64,000 nucleotides of DNA from Cunninghamia lanceolata (taxonomy: Eukaryota > Streptophyta > Pinopsida > Cupressales > Cupressaceae), in the NCBI GenBank assembly GCA_027924645.1, contig BSBN01001965.1, positions 15,552,001 to 15,616,000 of the forward strand, written 5' to 3'. Both the position numbers and the translations under genes were made by a program. Shown one piece after another: positions 23,415 through 35,935 of this stretch (within the stretch, counting starts at the first letter, position 1; the number at the start of each line of letters is the position of its first letter). The notes beneath the pieces are model-generated. The model did not search any database, was not told the origin of the DNA, and saw only the letters and a list, made by a program, of their open reading frames with translations.

Positions 23415-26045
23415 TATTGGTGCCTACACCTAGAGTTAAGGTTTCAAGCTAAAAATCCACAGGCATTTTCATTGTAAAACCTTCAAATTTTCTAAGTATA
23501 TCGGCCTTCACTTTTTCGTGCATGTATCTTTGTATATGCATTGTTGTTTGTATGTTCATTTGAATGTGCAAGTGTAGATGTCCATTGGCAAGTCTGAAAA
23601 ATAAGTCAAATCAACTTCAAAAAGTGCAAAAATTGGTTGTATGCATCTTTGTATGCATATCGAGCTTGTATGTGCAATTCTGGGCATGAAAAGTGGATGT
23701 ACATTGAAGATTCCATTCACAGATTCCTGAAATATTCCATGCCTAGATGTTAGGGTTTGCATGAATATTTTGCATGTATATTGCATTGTATATTTGATAT
23801 ACAATGGGTAGATACAATGGCGATATGCAAAGGAAACATACATCGCCAAGATACAAAGGCAAAATGTACATCGCAAAGATACAAGGGTGATATGCAAAGA
23901 GGACATGTACAAAGACAAGATGCAAAGGAGGAGATGCAAAGTCTAGGGCCCACCAATTGTATGCAAAGGTGATTGTATCTTTGCACATACAATTGCATAT
24001 ACAATGTGATATACATTTCTTAGATACAAGGCCTGGACCGAAAATGGATATACATTCTGGTTGATAAAGGCACGGGTGTTTGTTTGCATATTTGTTTGTA
24101 TGTTCGCATTGTATGTTTGCACATACAAGGGTCATATGCAAAGGGAAAGCATACAATCCAGATCCGACTGGAGAATCAAATGCAGTGAATAATTATTTTG
24201 GGGTCCACAACTTGTATAATGAAGTGCTTGTATATGCCGATATACATAAAGATGAAGATACAAGTCAGATTCAAATGTTTTTCCAATCCAATTATAAATG
24301 TCATGGAATCTGCGGGTTGTATATTGCATTTATATATGAAATATACAAGGAAATATGTACAAGGGAAAGATGCAAGCTAGACCCGATTGTAGTTTTAATA
24401 TGTTTCATAATGATTTGGGTTCCGCCTTGTATGAAGGGTGATTGTATGTATACAATCTCATATACAACCGCAGGTGCAAAAGAAAAGATACAATGGATAG
24501 ATGATGGAGATGCAAGTGCTTGGCGATGGAGAACCAATCAAAGGCTACCACATGTCCAAGTCAATTGTATGTATATACAACTACATAGACAAAGTTTTTT
24601 GAAGGCGAAAAAGGCGGTTGTATGTATATGCATTTGCATATACAAAGGGGAAAATGGCAAAATAGAAGGAAAAGTCAGTGATGGGAAAAGGACGCCTACT
24701 TGGCACAATCTCATTGGCTGATGACTTTTTAATATGATTTGAAGCCGTAGATCTTGGCAGGAGAGAATGAATCAATGGCCTATTTCAAATTTTTGAAACA
24801 AAGTGGGGAATTTATGTGTGTTCGCTGCATCATTTCAAGCAGGAAGAAACTTCAGAGCACACTGCTGCTACATTTCCAAAGGTCATGGGTAGGTTGGCAT
24901 TAATGGAGAATTTGTAGGGGTATGGGTCTTGATTGACAGGCTAGCTACTTTCTTCATGATTAAAATCTTCAGACGGCGGCACTTCTCCCAATTTCACCTG
25001 CTTTTCCTTCCTTTTCTGCATGGAGCTTTCAATGTTTTGGGCACCATTCTGATGGTGTAGTGTATCTGACAAAATTTTGAAATGACCCTGTAATTAATGC
25101 TGAGTGCACGTTCTTGGTATATAAGAGAATTGTGTTACTCATTTTTATGGTTGTTGAAGACTTGGGCAATTTTTTGGAGAGAATAACGAAAAACAAACCA
25201 TTTCTTGGTTGTTTCTGTCTCATTTTGGAGTTTATGAGTTACATTCAAATGTACCTTGCACATATGTTCAGTTTCATGTTGTGTTTATATGAAAAATGTA
25301 TTGTTGCATGTGTTTAGTTGTTTGTCTCCATTTGTTGTATGCATCCCTTCTTTTGAATCTGGTTGCTAAGGGTTACTAAGATTCTAGGATACAGATTTGT
25401 TGTATTGCATGCTTGATCTCTAACTTCCATTCAAGGAGTGGATTAAACTGTTTTAGGTTAAGTATGAAGAAGAATGTATGTCAGCTAGGATATTTGTAAG
25501 TAGAGGTAGCTAAATATTCAGTCTTGGGTGGTGTTTGTAAGGCAAATACCAGTCTTAACCCCTTGAAACTTGAATGCCAGTGTAAATCATTAACTTGTAT
25601 ATGTCTAGTTGACTCATTGCCCTGAGATAGGCACCAGTCTGCTTCTTGTGTAGTAGTTATGACCCAAAAACCCTTGTCTTGCATCCAAAATATAAAAACA
25701 AATCATTTCTTACTTCCAACCTATTAGTTTGTAGGAGTAGAAATAGGACCCCTGCATACTCTCATCCTCGCCAAGTTAGATATGTCCAAGAACATTGTTA
25801 GCCTTGTGATTTATCATGAGATTCTTGGTCCATACATAAGAGTATTCTACCTATTGTTGTAAAGCTAAATCCTTCTATTGGGTGAGTTAAAGTTACATCT
25901 TTAGCTATAGGGATATGCCCCTTGGTGTGATAGAACCAGAAGTGAAGGGGAGGCAACTCACGCAACCTCCTGTATTAGTTGGCTGAATCTGCCTATGCAT
26001 TGGAACTGGCAAACCCATTGCTGATTCAGAGAGAAAAACCCAACA
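23415..26045 (+). repeat. 5' LTR of element H (2631 bp)
   Basis: Begins TATTGG (TGTTGG in the partner LTR) and ends CCCAACA. It matches 28464-31084 with scattered substitutions. From about 23650 to 24720 it is packed with short inverted motifs of the TTGTAT...ATACAA type. Open frames here on both strands (such as 24080-24721) recur in the other LTR and look like products of this repeat. Confidence 0.9.
23740..24720. repeat. Degenerate array of TTGTAT...ATACAA hairpins in LTR of H
   Basis: Successive units of very roughly 100-140 bases each start near TTGTAT and contain a pairing ATACAA. The clearest hairpin (24618-24645) has arms GTATATGCA and TGCATATAC around two bases. The same series occurs at about 28790-29755 and, more diverged, at 51825-53060. 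Confidence 0.8.
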
Positions 26046-26048
26046 AAG

Positions 26049-26519
26049 TGGTGACTCCACTGGGGATTTGAATTAAAGGTGCTATTTTTAGCCCATCTGA
26101 GTCACCAACAAAGTGGCGACTCTGTTGGGGAAGAGAGTCGAATAATTTAAAGGCTAGAAAATATAGCTTCTAATGAAGTTGTTGCAGCAATACCAAGGAA
26201 TGACAAAATGGCGACTCTGTTGGGGATTTGAATTAAAGGTGCTATTTTTGGCCCATCCAAGTCACCAACAAAGTGGTGACTCCGCTGGGGATTTGAATTA
26301 AAGGTGCTATTTTTGGCCCATCCAAGTCACCAACAAAGTGGTGACTTTGCTCAGGAATAGAGTCGAATAATTTAAAGGCTAGAAAATATAGCTTCTAGTG
26401 AAGTTGTAGCAATACCAAGGAACAACCATGTGGTGCTCTGCTAGCACGATGAATCTAGAAATAAAGATACCTTCTTGATATTATGTCCTCTCTATAAGAG
26501 GTGGCGACTCTGTTGATTG
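26049..26519 (+). repeat. Repeated arginine-tRNA-type primer binding sites
   Basis: The true site, three bases after the LTR, is TGGTGACTCCACTGGGGA (26049-26066). Similar TGGYGACTC[TC]G[CT]TGGGGA words recur at about 26114, 26209, 26274, 26339 and 26502, most of them within a repeating unit that also contains GGTGCTATTTTTGGCCCA. The form TGGCGACTCYGYTGGGGA is the site known from Tat/Ogre elements. Confidence 0.85.
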
Positions 26520-26571
26520 AACCTATCCAAGGCTGCAACATATTTCCAAGTATTCCATCTTTTCACTCGAA

Positions 26572-28122
26572 ATGTTTCAAATAGAGCAACAATCCTTGTT
26601 GTGCTCTCAAAGAAGTTTTAGTATTGATAGATATAAGCCCATAAATTTCAATGGAATAAGTGGTTACCCAAATGTTATTCCCAATAAGATTAGAAAATGT
26701 TTGCAAAAATACAGTGGATCAAATTTTGAGTCTGCAAACAAACATCTGCAAAATTTTTGTAATTTGATAGAAGATTATGGGGTAGAGGCTAAAGATGTAG
26801 TAATGAGACTCTTTGTTCAGTCATTAGAGGATGATGCTAGGATTTGGTTTTCAGACTTGCCTATGTGTTCAGTTTCTTCATGGGTAGATTTAGAAATTGC
26901 ATTCCTAGAGCAGTTTGGTGAAAGATTTGATTTGGCCTCATTGATCATACATTTCATGAATATCCAAAAGGAAGATGAGGAACTGGTTCTAGCCTTTAAT
27001 CTTAGATTTATTAAGTTGCTCAAGCAGATTCCTGAACATATGAGACCCAATGATGCACTGTGCTTGGCAATTTATTTAGCTGCATTTGATGAAGAAATCA
27101 GTTATTTATTGAGAGATAAAGAACCAACTACACTTCACCAGGCCTACAAATTTTCTATGGATATTGAAAATAATCAGAAATATGGAATGCTAGTAAGTTT
27201 CATGGCTGCAAGTTTTTAAAATAGTTTTCAATGTGAATATATTTCTATTGTTCTAGTGTGTTCATTGAGAGATGATTCTGTAGAAGGAAATATATCTCAC
27301 AACAATGGGTGCAGTCATGATGTGATGCATGAACATGAAGAAGATGTTGTAGAAGATGTGGGCACATCCTATAATGGTGAAGACAAAGATTGTTGTCAGC
27401 CTCTAGAAGAGAAGCCTGCAAATGCAAAATGTGTTTCAAATGATGAAGTGAAAGATATTCATGAAGTTGTGTCTTGCAGTAATAGGCATATCCTAGTTAT
27501 TCCTAAATATTTATATGGGGTGGATATGCAGAGCTTCACTCTGAATATAGAAGATGTAGATTCAAGGGATGATAGTAAATATATTATTGACTATCAGCAT
27601 TCAGATACATATCTGAGCCTTTGAGATGATGAAATTTATTTGGATGCTGAATATGAGTATTTCCTTGAAAATTATGACTACCTTTATAGTGTAGAGGTTG
27701 AAACTTTTGTTGTTGATTATCAATACATTGGTGAAGAGGAAAAATAGGGTCACTATTCAAATGTGAATGGACAAGTTGCAGATGTGTGTGCTGATATAGT
27801 TGGGGATAATGTTAGTTGCAGGGGTGACTATGAAGCTTTTGATGAAGGGCTGCACTCTGAGCTTTTTATGCCTTCTCTTGAGGCATTCTAGGTGGACCTT
27901 AATGATAAAATTGCTGAGCACAATGATGATGGATATTTGAATGTTTATAAAAATGAATATGATTATGAGATGTTGCTTGTGCCTGAATATTGCTTGTTCA
28001 ATACAGAGGAGCTCTTATTTTTTGAAGAAGGGAAAAATTATGATGTGGATTCATTTGTTTCATGTGAGTCTGTTATTTTTCCAAGCAACATCAGTGAATC
28101 ATATGATGATGACATTCTATAG
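26572..28122 (+). pseudogene. gag: Element H gag with acidic C-terminal tail
   Basis: One reading frame runs about 516 codons, broken by four stops (TAA near 27217, TGA near 27622, TAG near 27746, TAG near 27889). Residues 1-215 show the Retrotrans_gag capsid pattern: VVMRLFVQSLEDDARIWF, then SWVDLEIAFLEQFGERFD and MNIQKEDEELVLAFNLRF. Downstream of the capsid there is no zinc knuckle. Instead come about 300 residues very rich in Asp, Glu and Tyr (for example AEYEYFLENYDYLY). All four stops could come from C-to-T changes. Role: particle shell protein; the job of the acidic tail is unknown. Confidence 0.8.
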
Positions 28123-28367
28123 CTGATGATAATGTATGCTGATGAAGCTTGTTGTAGATTTGTTAAAGAAAGAAAAATGGGCAGCAGCACAACCAATTGC
28201 AAAGTAGGGTGCTGCAAACAACCAAGTGTTTTTTGGCTTCATTTGAAGAAATTAAAAGAAAATTAGATATTTGACAAAGGGAAATTCTAGTTTTTCCTTT
28301 TTGGTGGCCCTGGGCCACCAAGTAAAATTTAAAAAGTGTGGTTTGTGATGTAGGTTGGTGCAACTTT
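28123..28367. other. Short non-coding stretch of element H
   Basis: After the acidic frame ends there is a further AT-rich stretch with GGTGGCCCTGGGCCACC (about 28302-28318), a small perfect-arm hairpin. I see no polypurine tract next to the 3' LTR, which is unusual. Confidence 0.5.
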
Positions 28368-28430
28368 GACTCTGTGCCCAATGGATAAGGGACTGACCTG
28401 CATCCTAGAGATCTATGGTTCTTGCCATGC
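28368..28430 (+). ncRNA. tRNA-like (arginine-type) remnant before the 3' LTR
   Basis: GACTCTGTG is followed by CCCAATGGATAAGG, the D-arm sequence typical of a plant arginine tRNA group, then an anticodon-arm-like stretch and GGTTCTTGCC at the place of the T-loop B box (consensus GGTTCGANTCC). The first half agrees well with that tRNA as I remember it, the 3' half poorly, and no matching acceptor strand is present. It looks like a degenerate tRNA or tRNA-derived piece, not a functional gene. Confidence 0.5.
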
Positions 28431-28463
28431 CTACAAGAGGTATGTGTCCCCAAACAAAGCCAA

Positions 28464-31084
28464 TGTTGGTACCTGCACCTAGAGTTAAGGTTTCGAGCTA
28501 AAAATCTGCAAACATTTTCATTGTAAAACCTTTAAATTTTCTAAGTCTGTCGGCCTTCACTTTTTTATGCATGTATCTTTGTTTATGCATTGCTATTTGT
28601 ATGTGCATTTGAATGTGCAAGTGTAGATGTACATTGGCAGGCCTGAAGAATAAGTCAAATCAGCTTCAAAAAGTGCAAAAATTGGTTGTATACATATCAA
28701 GCTTGTATGTGCAATTCCGGGTGTGAAAAGTGGACGTACATTGAAGATTCCATTCACAGATTCCTAGAATATTCCATGCTTGGATGTAAGGGTTTGCATG
28801 AATATATTGCATGTATATTGCATTGTATATTTGATATACAACGGGAAGATACAATGGCGATATGCAAAGGAAACATACATTGCCAAGATACAAAGGAAGA
28901 AAGTACATCACAAAGATACAAGGGTGATATGCAAAGAGGACATGTACAAAGACAAGATGCAAAGGAGGAGATATAAAGTCTGGGGCCCACCAATTGTATG
29001 AAAAGGTGATTTTATCTTTGCACATACAATTGCATATACAATGCGATATACATTTCTTAGATACAAGGCCCGGACCGGAAATGGATATACATTCTAGTTG
29101 ATAAAGGCACGGGTGTTTGTTTGCATATTTGTTTGCATGTCCACATTGTATGTTTGCACATATAAGGGTCATATGCAAAGGGAAAGCATACAATCTAGAT
29201 TTGATTAGATAATCAAATGCAGCAAATAATTATTTGGGGGTTCGTGGCTTGTATAATGAAGTGCTTGTATATGCCGATATACATAAAGATGAAGATAAAA
29301 GCCGGATTCGAATGTTTTGCCAACCCGATTTATAAATGTGATGGAATCCGTGGGTGTGTATATTGCATTTGTATATGCAATATACAAGGAAATATGTACA
29401 AGGGGAAGATGCAAGCTGGACCCAATTGCAGTTTCAATTTGTTTCATAATGATTTGGGCTCCACCTTGTATGAAGGGTGATTGTATGTATACAATTTCAT
29501 ATACAACTGCAGGTGCAAAAGAAAAGATACAATGGATCGATGATGGAGATGCAAGTACTTGGCAATGGAGAACAAATCAAAGGTTGCCATGTGTCCAAGT
29601 TAGTTGTACGTATATACAACTGCATATACAAAGTTTTTTGAAGGCAAAAAAGGCGGTTGTATGTATATGCATTTGCATATATAGAGGCAAAAATGGCAAA
29701 ATAGAAGGAAAAGTTAGCAATGGAAAAAGGGTGCCTACGTGGCACAATCTCATTGGATGATGACTTTTCAATAGGATTTGAAGCCGCAGATCTCAGTGAG
29801 AGAGAATGAATCAATGACCTATTTCAAATTTTTGAAACAGAGTGGGGAATTTATGTGTGTTCACTGCATCATTTCAAGCAGGAAGAAAGTTCAGAGCATG
29901 TAACTGCTGCGTTTCCAGAGGCCACGGGTAGGTTGGCATTAATGGCGAATTTACAGGGGTATGGGTCTTGTTTAATAGGCTAGCTACTTTCTTCATGAGG
30001 AAAATCTTCAGACGGTGGCACTTTTCTTGATTTCAGCTGCTTTTCCTTCCTTTTTTGTATGGAGCTTTCAATGTTTTGGGCACCATTCTGATGGTGCAGT
30101 GTATCTGATGGAATTTTGAAATGACCTTGTAATTAATGCTGACTACACATTCTTGGTGTATAAGAGAACTGTGTTACTCATTTTTATGGTTGTTGAAGAC
30201 TTGGACAATTTTTTGGAGAGAATAATGAAAAATAGAGCATTTCTTGGTTGTTTCTATCTCATTTTGGAGTTTATGAGTTGCATTCGAATGCACCTTGCAC
30301 ATATGTTTAGTTTCATGTTGTGTTTATATGAAAAATGTATTGTTGCATGTGTTTAGTTGTTTGTCTCCATTTGTTGTATGCATCTCTTCTTTTGAATCTA
30401 GTTGCTAAGGGTTATTGAGATTCTAGGATACAAATTTGCTGTATTGCATGCTTGATCTCTAACTTCCATTCAAAGAGTGGATTAAACTATTTTAGGTTAA
30501 GTATGAAGAAGAATGTATGTCAGCTAGGATATTTGTAAGTAGAGGTAGCTAAATACTCAGTCTTGGGCGGTGTTTGTAAGGCAAATACTAGTCCTAACCC
30601 CTTGAAACTTGAATGCCAGTGCAAATCATTCACTTGTATATGTCTAGTTGACTCCTTGCCCTGAGATAGGGACCAGTCTGCTTCTTGTGTAGTAGTTATG
30701 ACCCAAAAGCCCTTGTCTTGCAACCAAATTATAAAAAAAAATCATTTCTTACTTCCAACCTGTTAGTTTGTAGGAGTAGAAATAGGACCCCTGCATACTC
30801 TCATCCTCGACAAGTTAGATATGTCCAAGAACATTGCTAGCCTTGCAATTTATCATGGGAATCTTGGTCCATACATGAGAGTATTTTGCCTGTTGTTGTA
30901 AAGGTAAATCCTTCTGTTAGGTGAGTCAAAGTTACATCTTTAGCTATAGGGATACCTCCCTTGGTGCGGCAGAACCAGAAGTGAAGGGGAGGCAGCTCAT
31001 GCAACCTCCTGTATTAGCTGGCTAAATCTACTTGTGCATTGGAACTGGCAAACCCATTACTGATTCAGAGAGAAAAACCCAACA
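28464..31084 (+). repeat. 3' LTR of element H (2621 bp)
   Basis: Starts TGTTGG and ends CCAACA, so the ends are perfect 6-bp inverted repeats. It aligns to 23415-26045. It carries the same hairpin series, with small differences such as GGTACC for GGTGCC at the start. GTATC follows at 31085. Confidence 0.9.
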
Positions 31085-31089
31085 GTATC

Positions 31090-33552
31090 TATTAGAGTGT
31101 TTCTATTTGCAAAGTTTCTATAATAATCTGGATCAGTTTGTTACCTTCCTGTTGTTCTTTTCTTACTAATATTTTTTGCTAAAATGAATGTTCTCTAGGT
31201 AGTTCATTAGCCTCCTTGTATGTTGGGCTGCTCCTTAGAGACTCTATTCATATAATTATTTTGCATTCAATAACCTTCACATGTAGCCTCTCTATGTATT
31301 GGATCTACTGTCATTAAAACCATTTGATAGTCATTTAAAACTATGATTTGGACTCATTCAGCTACTATAGACTACTCTAGATAGGTGTTATGGGGGCTAC
31401 TCCTTCAATAAGGTCAGAGGCTAAATGATGATGGTATACTGCTCTTGGGTGTTAGAGGTTACTCCTCTTGACTGTCATACTTCTATTTGTATCTCATTGT
31501 TCAACCTAAAACCAAAGCAAACACTGTTATTTCTCATTATCAAAGGGTATAACCTCATAAGGACCTGATAAATTCTATAATGCATGTTCAGTCTGTAAGA
31601 CACTTTTTCAACCTTGATAAACCTGACAGAGCTTAGGGACTACTATAAAGGTATAGACCAATTTGACATTGTATCAAATTGAAGGATATCATACTATTCT
31701 TCAACCCTTCTCTTTCTAAATACATACTTGATAGGGGCTTGCAGACATCCTCTTCACAAATATGCTAGGATAGATTGATGGTCCCTTTACTAGCAACATG
31801 CTATTGTTTTCTTTTATCTGTTACTGCAATGTGGACAATCATTCCTTGTGATTGGGATTTCATGGCTTTTCCTAGGACCATCATATGTTTGTGTTTATGA
31901 GACCTTGCATTGGATCTTCTAAATCCCTTTTCATTTTCAAGTCTATGGTATATTTCTTTTGACATTTATCCTTGTCTCAAACCTAGATAACTTAGTCACC
32001 TATTTGCAAGTTTGTATGAATAGAACACTCACATAGACCTTCTGATGAAGACAATAACTTTGTTTCCTTTTTATATCTTGACTGTCACTTTCTTATCTCC
32101 ACCTATTCTCACTATGCCATTTTATCCTTGTCACACTTTCTCTAATATACCATTTTTTATTGTTGTTCCATTAGATATGACTACTCCAGAGAGTACATGA
32201 TCTGTTCCTCAAAAGGTGAAGCTTATTGTCTTTCATAACAACATGTTAGAACTGATTCTTGTCATGCTAACTATCTCTCTGCACCTTATGAATACTCTTT
32301 AAGATCTCTATTGCAACCTTCATGATCATTGTGGCAATTCCTAAGACCCTCTAAAATGTTTAGTAACTTTCTATGACTGTCTAATCACATTTGACTATTA
32401 TTTGGTCTATTTGTCATGACTGTCACATGTGTGCTCTTTTGGTACTAATGGAGGTGTGAATTCAAAAGACTCTCATGAGATGTTGCTGTCTATTTTCCAT
32501 GCTTCCTATCTAGATTCTCAATCAACATAACTATGACTACTCATATGATCATTTAAAGTATAACTAGAGCTACAACTATGTTTTGACAGAGTTCACAAGA
32601 ATATGAACATCTCCTCATTCTTTGATTATTACCAGTGACTGCTCTATTTCATGATTATTGCTTCTTTATTTTGTGTGTTGTTGTTCTTTCATCACTATCA
32701 CCATGTTTTTGTCATAGGTCTCTTGCATCTTTGTTTACTATCTTAGATAGATTTATACCTCTGCCAACAGTTCAAAAAATATTGCCCACTATCATGCACT
32801 TAATCACTGTTGACATTGTAAACTATCTCCTTGCATTTTTGTTGATCCTTTTGTTGGTCTTCATGACAATTGTCTATGTATATCTGCCTTTGATGACTAT
32901 TCTCAAGACAAATATTAGTGATCCTCTTAACTATTCCCAAGAGGAAGAATGGTGGTCTTACTTTTCATAGGATGACTAGGATCATTTGTGATGTTCATAC
33001 AATATTGAAAATCTCTCTATACCTTTAGATCTGTTGATCCACCTTCTTGATCCTTGTTGCATGGTTGTCATGACCTTTAATCTTGATGTTCTTTTCTTCT
33101 AGCCTACCATCTCTCATTCATAATAGTCAAGGATGGTTATTCTTTCAATTTTAATAGTCTTCTTTGCATGATTTCTTGACTATCATAACGCTTATAATTT
33201 CTTTGCAAACAACTATTTTTTGATGAATCGTCTTCATGTCCATGTACCTTTCTAAAATGTATCAAACTACAATGAGTGAACAATGACCACAACTAAAACA
33301 CAATCTATAATGCATAGATCAGCTTCAACTTTAGCTACCGATCCTAGGATACCTCCTGCTTTGCTGGAGTATCCTTTCATGTTATCTATCTCATATAGAA
33401 TCTCTAATTGAGCTAGTACATGATCTTGGTAATTTGATCACTGGAAGGGTCCTCCATCAGGATAGTAGGCCTTCTAGGCTGGCTTGTGAAGTTGAATTTT
33501 CTTCTCCCTTCCTCTTGAACTTCCCTACTTCTCCAAAGCAACAAATAAAACT
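31090..33552. other. T-rich filler, nothing recognised
   Basis: Continuation of the sequence interrupted by H, with frequent TGACTGTCAT and GACTACTC words and no gene features. The open frame at 32635-32970 is hydrophobic by composition only and I do not call it. Confidence 0.6.
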
Positions 33553-34726
33553 ATTGTTACACCCCAACCTAATTAAGCTACAAAGCACAATTTGGTAATA
33601 GTCCTAAAAGGACACCTCAACAAAACAACTTACAACATATAGAAGAATGATGATACAAATAGAGAGAATGTCACAACAAAATTCAGTCCCATTGTATCCT
33701 TACACCTACAAGGGTGTTAAGGGTCATCCAAAGAGGGCTTAACAATACAACAACAATAAAACAATAACCACACATAATCACAAATAAAGAATTAGGAAAC
33801 ACATCATGGCGGAAGCACAATCACATACACACATAACATAGAAAACAAGGTACCTCATGTGTGAGTCAACCTCAAGCAAGTAAAACTCCTCCCAATCTAG
33901 TTTGTCATTTGTTTAAAAAGGATGATAAGATGCAAGAGGAATTATAGCAAGATAGGTATAAGGTACAATAGCCATACCTTCTTTATCTTTAGAATCACTA
34001 TCAGAATGTAGTACAATAGGCTCCATAGCAGCATGTGAAGCTTCTTCTTTCTCTATGGGAGACATAAGAGTAGCATCTATCTCTTTGGCATCTATTAGTT
34101 ATAAATTCTTGCAAGGAGGGAGATTCTCCTCTCTTGCCAAAAGGTGAGCCATAGGATGATGACACTTCTTTATTTCTCATGCAATCTTATTTCTCTTAGT
34201 TTCATTTGTGATGTTCTTAAGGGGAACCATATTATCTGCCAATGTGGGTTCTCTTTCTTCTTTTGTTTCAAGAAAATTAGAAGAAACTAGATGAACCACA
34301 GAAGGTTGGGAGACCACAAAGGAAGGGTTCCTCAATGTGGCATGATCTTCCTTCTCAACTTGCGAGGTAGGCATAAGTACAAGAGCATCCTCAAGCAGTT
34401 GAGAAATATCAGGAAATAAAACTCATGCAACCAATTGATCACCACCAGTCTCCTTAGAGGCAGGTGGAACAGAACTTATATTGTGATTGTAGGGAGGTCT
34501 ATTTTGTGCATGAAAGTTTCCTCATTGTCCTTGGAGGGATGGAAGATAGGGAACCTCAGCATATCTACTAGATGCTCGAGGATGGGGAATAACCTTTAAT
34601 TGGACCTAGCTTTATTCACTACTTATGAGACAAAAGGAATTACATTAGGAGCCTCAGAAGATTGAGGAGATTTAGGAGCATCACTAGGGTTAGATATTAC
34701 TAAGTGATGACTTGTGACAAGAAGAA
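33553..34726. other. Possible LTR edge plus likely left remnant of D2
   Basis: TGTTACACCCCAACC at 33553 looks like an LTR start but no partner is in view. From roughly 33850 to 34726 the sequence is probably the part of gypsy element D2 that lies beyond protease, because B inserted at 34727 with AAGAA on both sides. A short minus-strand frame at 34177-34374 has no recognisable domain. Confidence 0.4.
34722..34726. repeat. Target-site duplication AAGAA, left copy (element B)
   Basis: AAGAA sits directly before the 5' LTR of B and again at 47789-47793 directly after its 3' LTR. Confidence 0.92.
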
Positions 34727-34969
34727 TGTTAGTGTGTTAAGTTTTTAACATAGGGATAATTTATTCTCTCGTAGGGTGGTTTTTCTCATATCGGGTAGTT
34801 TTTCAACCCGTCAAATATTTCATGCCTTTAAAAGGCCTGTACAGTATGTATTTTATCATCTCATTTTGATATACTTTCATCTCTGGTGAAATAGCCTCTT
34901 TTGTGTTGCTTCTCTCTTTTGTGAAGGTTTCTTTTGGTTTGTAGATGTCTTGGGTGCTTTGCTGCAACA
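34727..34969 (+). repeat. 5' LTR of element B (243 bp)
   Basis: TGTTAGTGTG...GCTGCAACA. It is equal in length to the two joined pieces of the 3' LTR (172 + 71). TTTAAAA at 34827-34833, inside CCTTTAAAAGG, may serve as a TATA element. Confidence 0.95.
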
Positions 34970-34981
34970 TGGTATAAGAGC
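34970..34981 (+). other. Primer binding site of element B
   Basis: TGGTATAAGAGC follows the LTR with no spacer and differs by one base from the initiator-methionine tRNA site TGGTATCAGAGC. A leader of about 950 bases without a gene follows to 35935. Confidence 0.9.
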
Positions 34982-35935
34982 TTTCTTCTATAGGCTCCTT
35001 CCACTGAGAGTTTTCATTAGAGTTTGAGATCATCCATTCTTGTTTGGCATTGAGTTGGCATCATTTCCTTATTGACAAGTTGATCGCTTGGGAGAAGAGT
35101 TTTTGCTAGGTAAATCTGTGTGAGGGCGTAGCCCCAAAACATACCAGCACCATTCGTTGTCCTAGAAGACTACAAAGTCTAATCCAAGTTAAAGGAGGCA
35201 TTTCACAATATCATTCACAACAATACGGTTCGTTGGTAGAAATATTTTTTTTCAGACTTCAATATCTATAAAGTTTTGCAATTGAAATATTTAATTTTAG
35301 GGTTCACATAGGAGAACTGTGGCTAGAGGTGGACCCGTCAGTTTTTTTGAGCATTTTGTATGGGACTTTAGTCCCACATTGCTAGAGCACTATGTTTCTT
35401 TCCATTTATATAGCCCGACGTCTCAATTGGAAGTGTGAGCAAGGCTCATGTTGGCATGAAGAGGCTCTTTTTCTTGAGTCTGTGGTGCCTTGTGCTAGGC
35501 TTATGATTTGTCTGTATGGCGATTGTTAATTCTTGGAGGATATTACATTGTGCCTTGTACTGTGGCCCGAAAGGCTCAATATTGTAGCCCCTTGTGCTGG
35601 TTGTGGTCATATGGAGTGACCAGGTGCTGGTGTTTCGAAAGAGCCTAAAACAACATTTTTTTTGAAACTTGCATATCTTTTACATACGAAGTCCATTTTT
35701 GATAAACAAGACATTGTCAGAGAGCTTCTTCGACAAACTCCATTGTGATCAAGGTATTTTCTAAAAATTTTGCCATTTTTTGATAGTTTAAGTAACTTGA
35801 AATTCAAGCTTGTTTTAGTTACTTCTATTAGTATTATTTCGCAAATTTGTGTTGGGAATTGCAAATTCATCTTTTTCATACATTCTAGGGGGCTGTATAG
35901 AGCACTTTAGACTTTTGTGTGTGTTCTTGTAAACC

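Larger units (their letters stand above)
23415..31084 (+). mobile_element. Element H: LTR-gag-LTR retrotransposon without pol (Tat/Ogre-type primer site)
   Basis: Two LTRs (23415-26045 and 28464-31084) flank a 2.4 kb interior holding one degraded gag frame. Target duplication GTATC is perfect. The primer site resembles that of Tat/Ogre gypsy elements, which use arginine tRNA. There is no trace of protease, reverse transcriptase, RNase H or integrase, so it is a non-autonomous gag-only element (TR-GAG type) that would need enzymes from another element. Confidence 0.88.

Noticed and set aside
24618..24645. Regular short repeats considered as a CRISPR-like array
   Set aside because: Units are degenerate, palindromic and part of a plant LTR; no constant repeat-spacer structure and no cas genes.
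23556..24721. Long antisense and sense frames that recur at 28666-29760
   Set aside because: They lie in the hairpin array of the H LTR. The Cys/Tyr/Ile-rich peptides come from TGTAT/ATACA words, and the frames change between copies.
32635..32970. 111-codon hydrophobic frame that looks like a membrane protein
   Set aside because: Hydrophobicity follows from T-rich composition. No homology pattern or nearby signals, and flanks are decayed repeats.
33553..33567. TGTTACACCCCAACC as the left end of element D2 or E
   Set aside because: It does not match the LTR of D2, and the E LTR starts TGTTACATCCCCAATTT and then diverges. No partner or duplication could be found.
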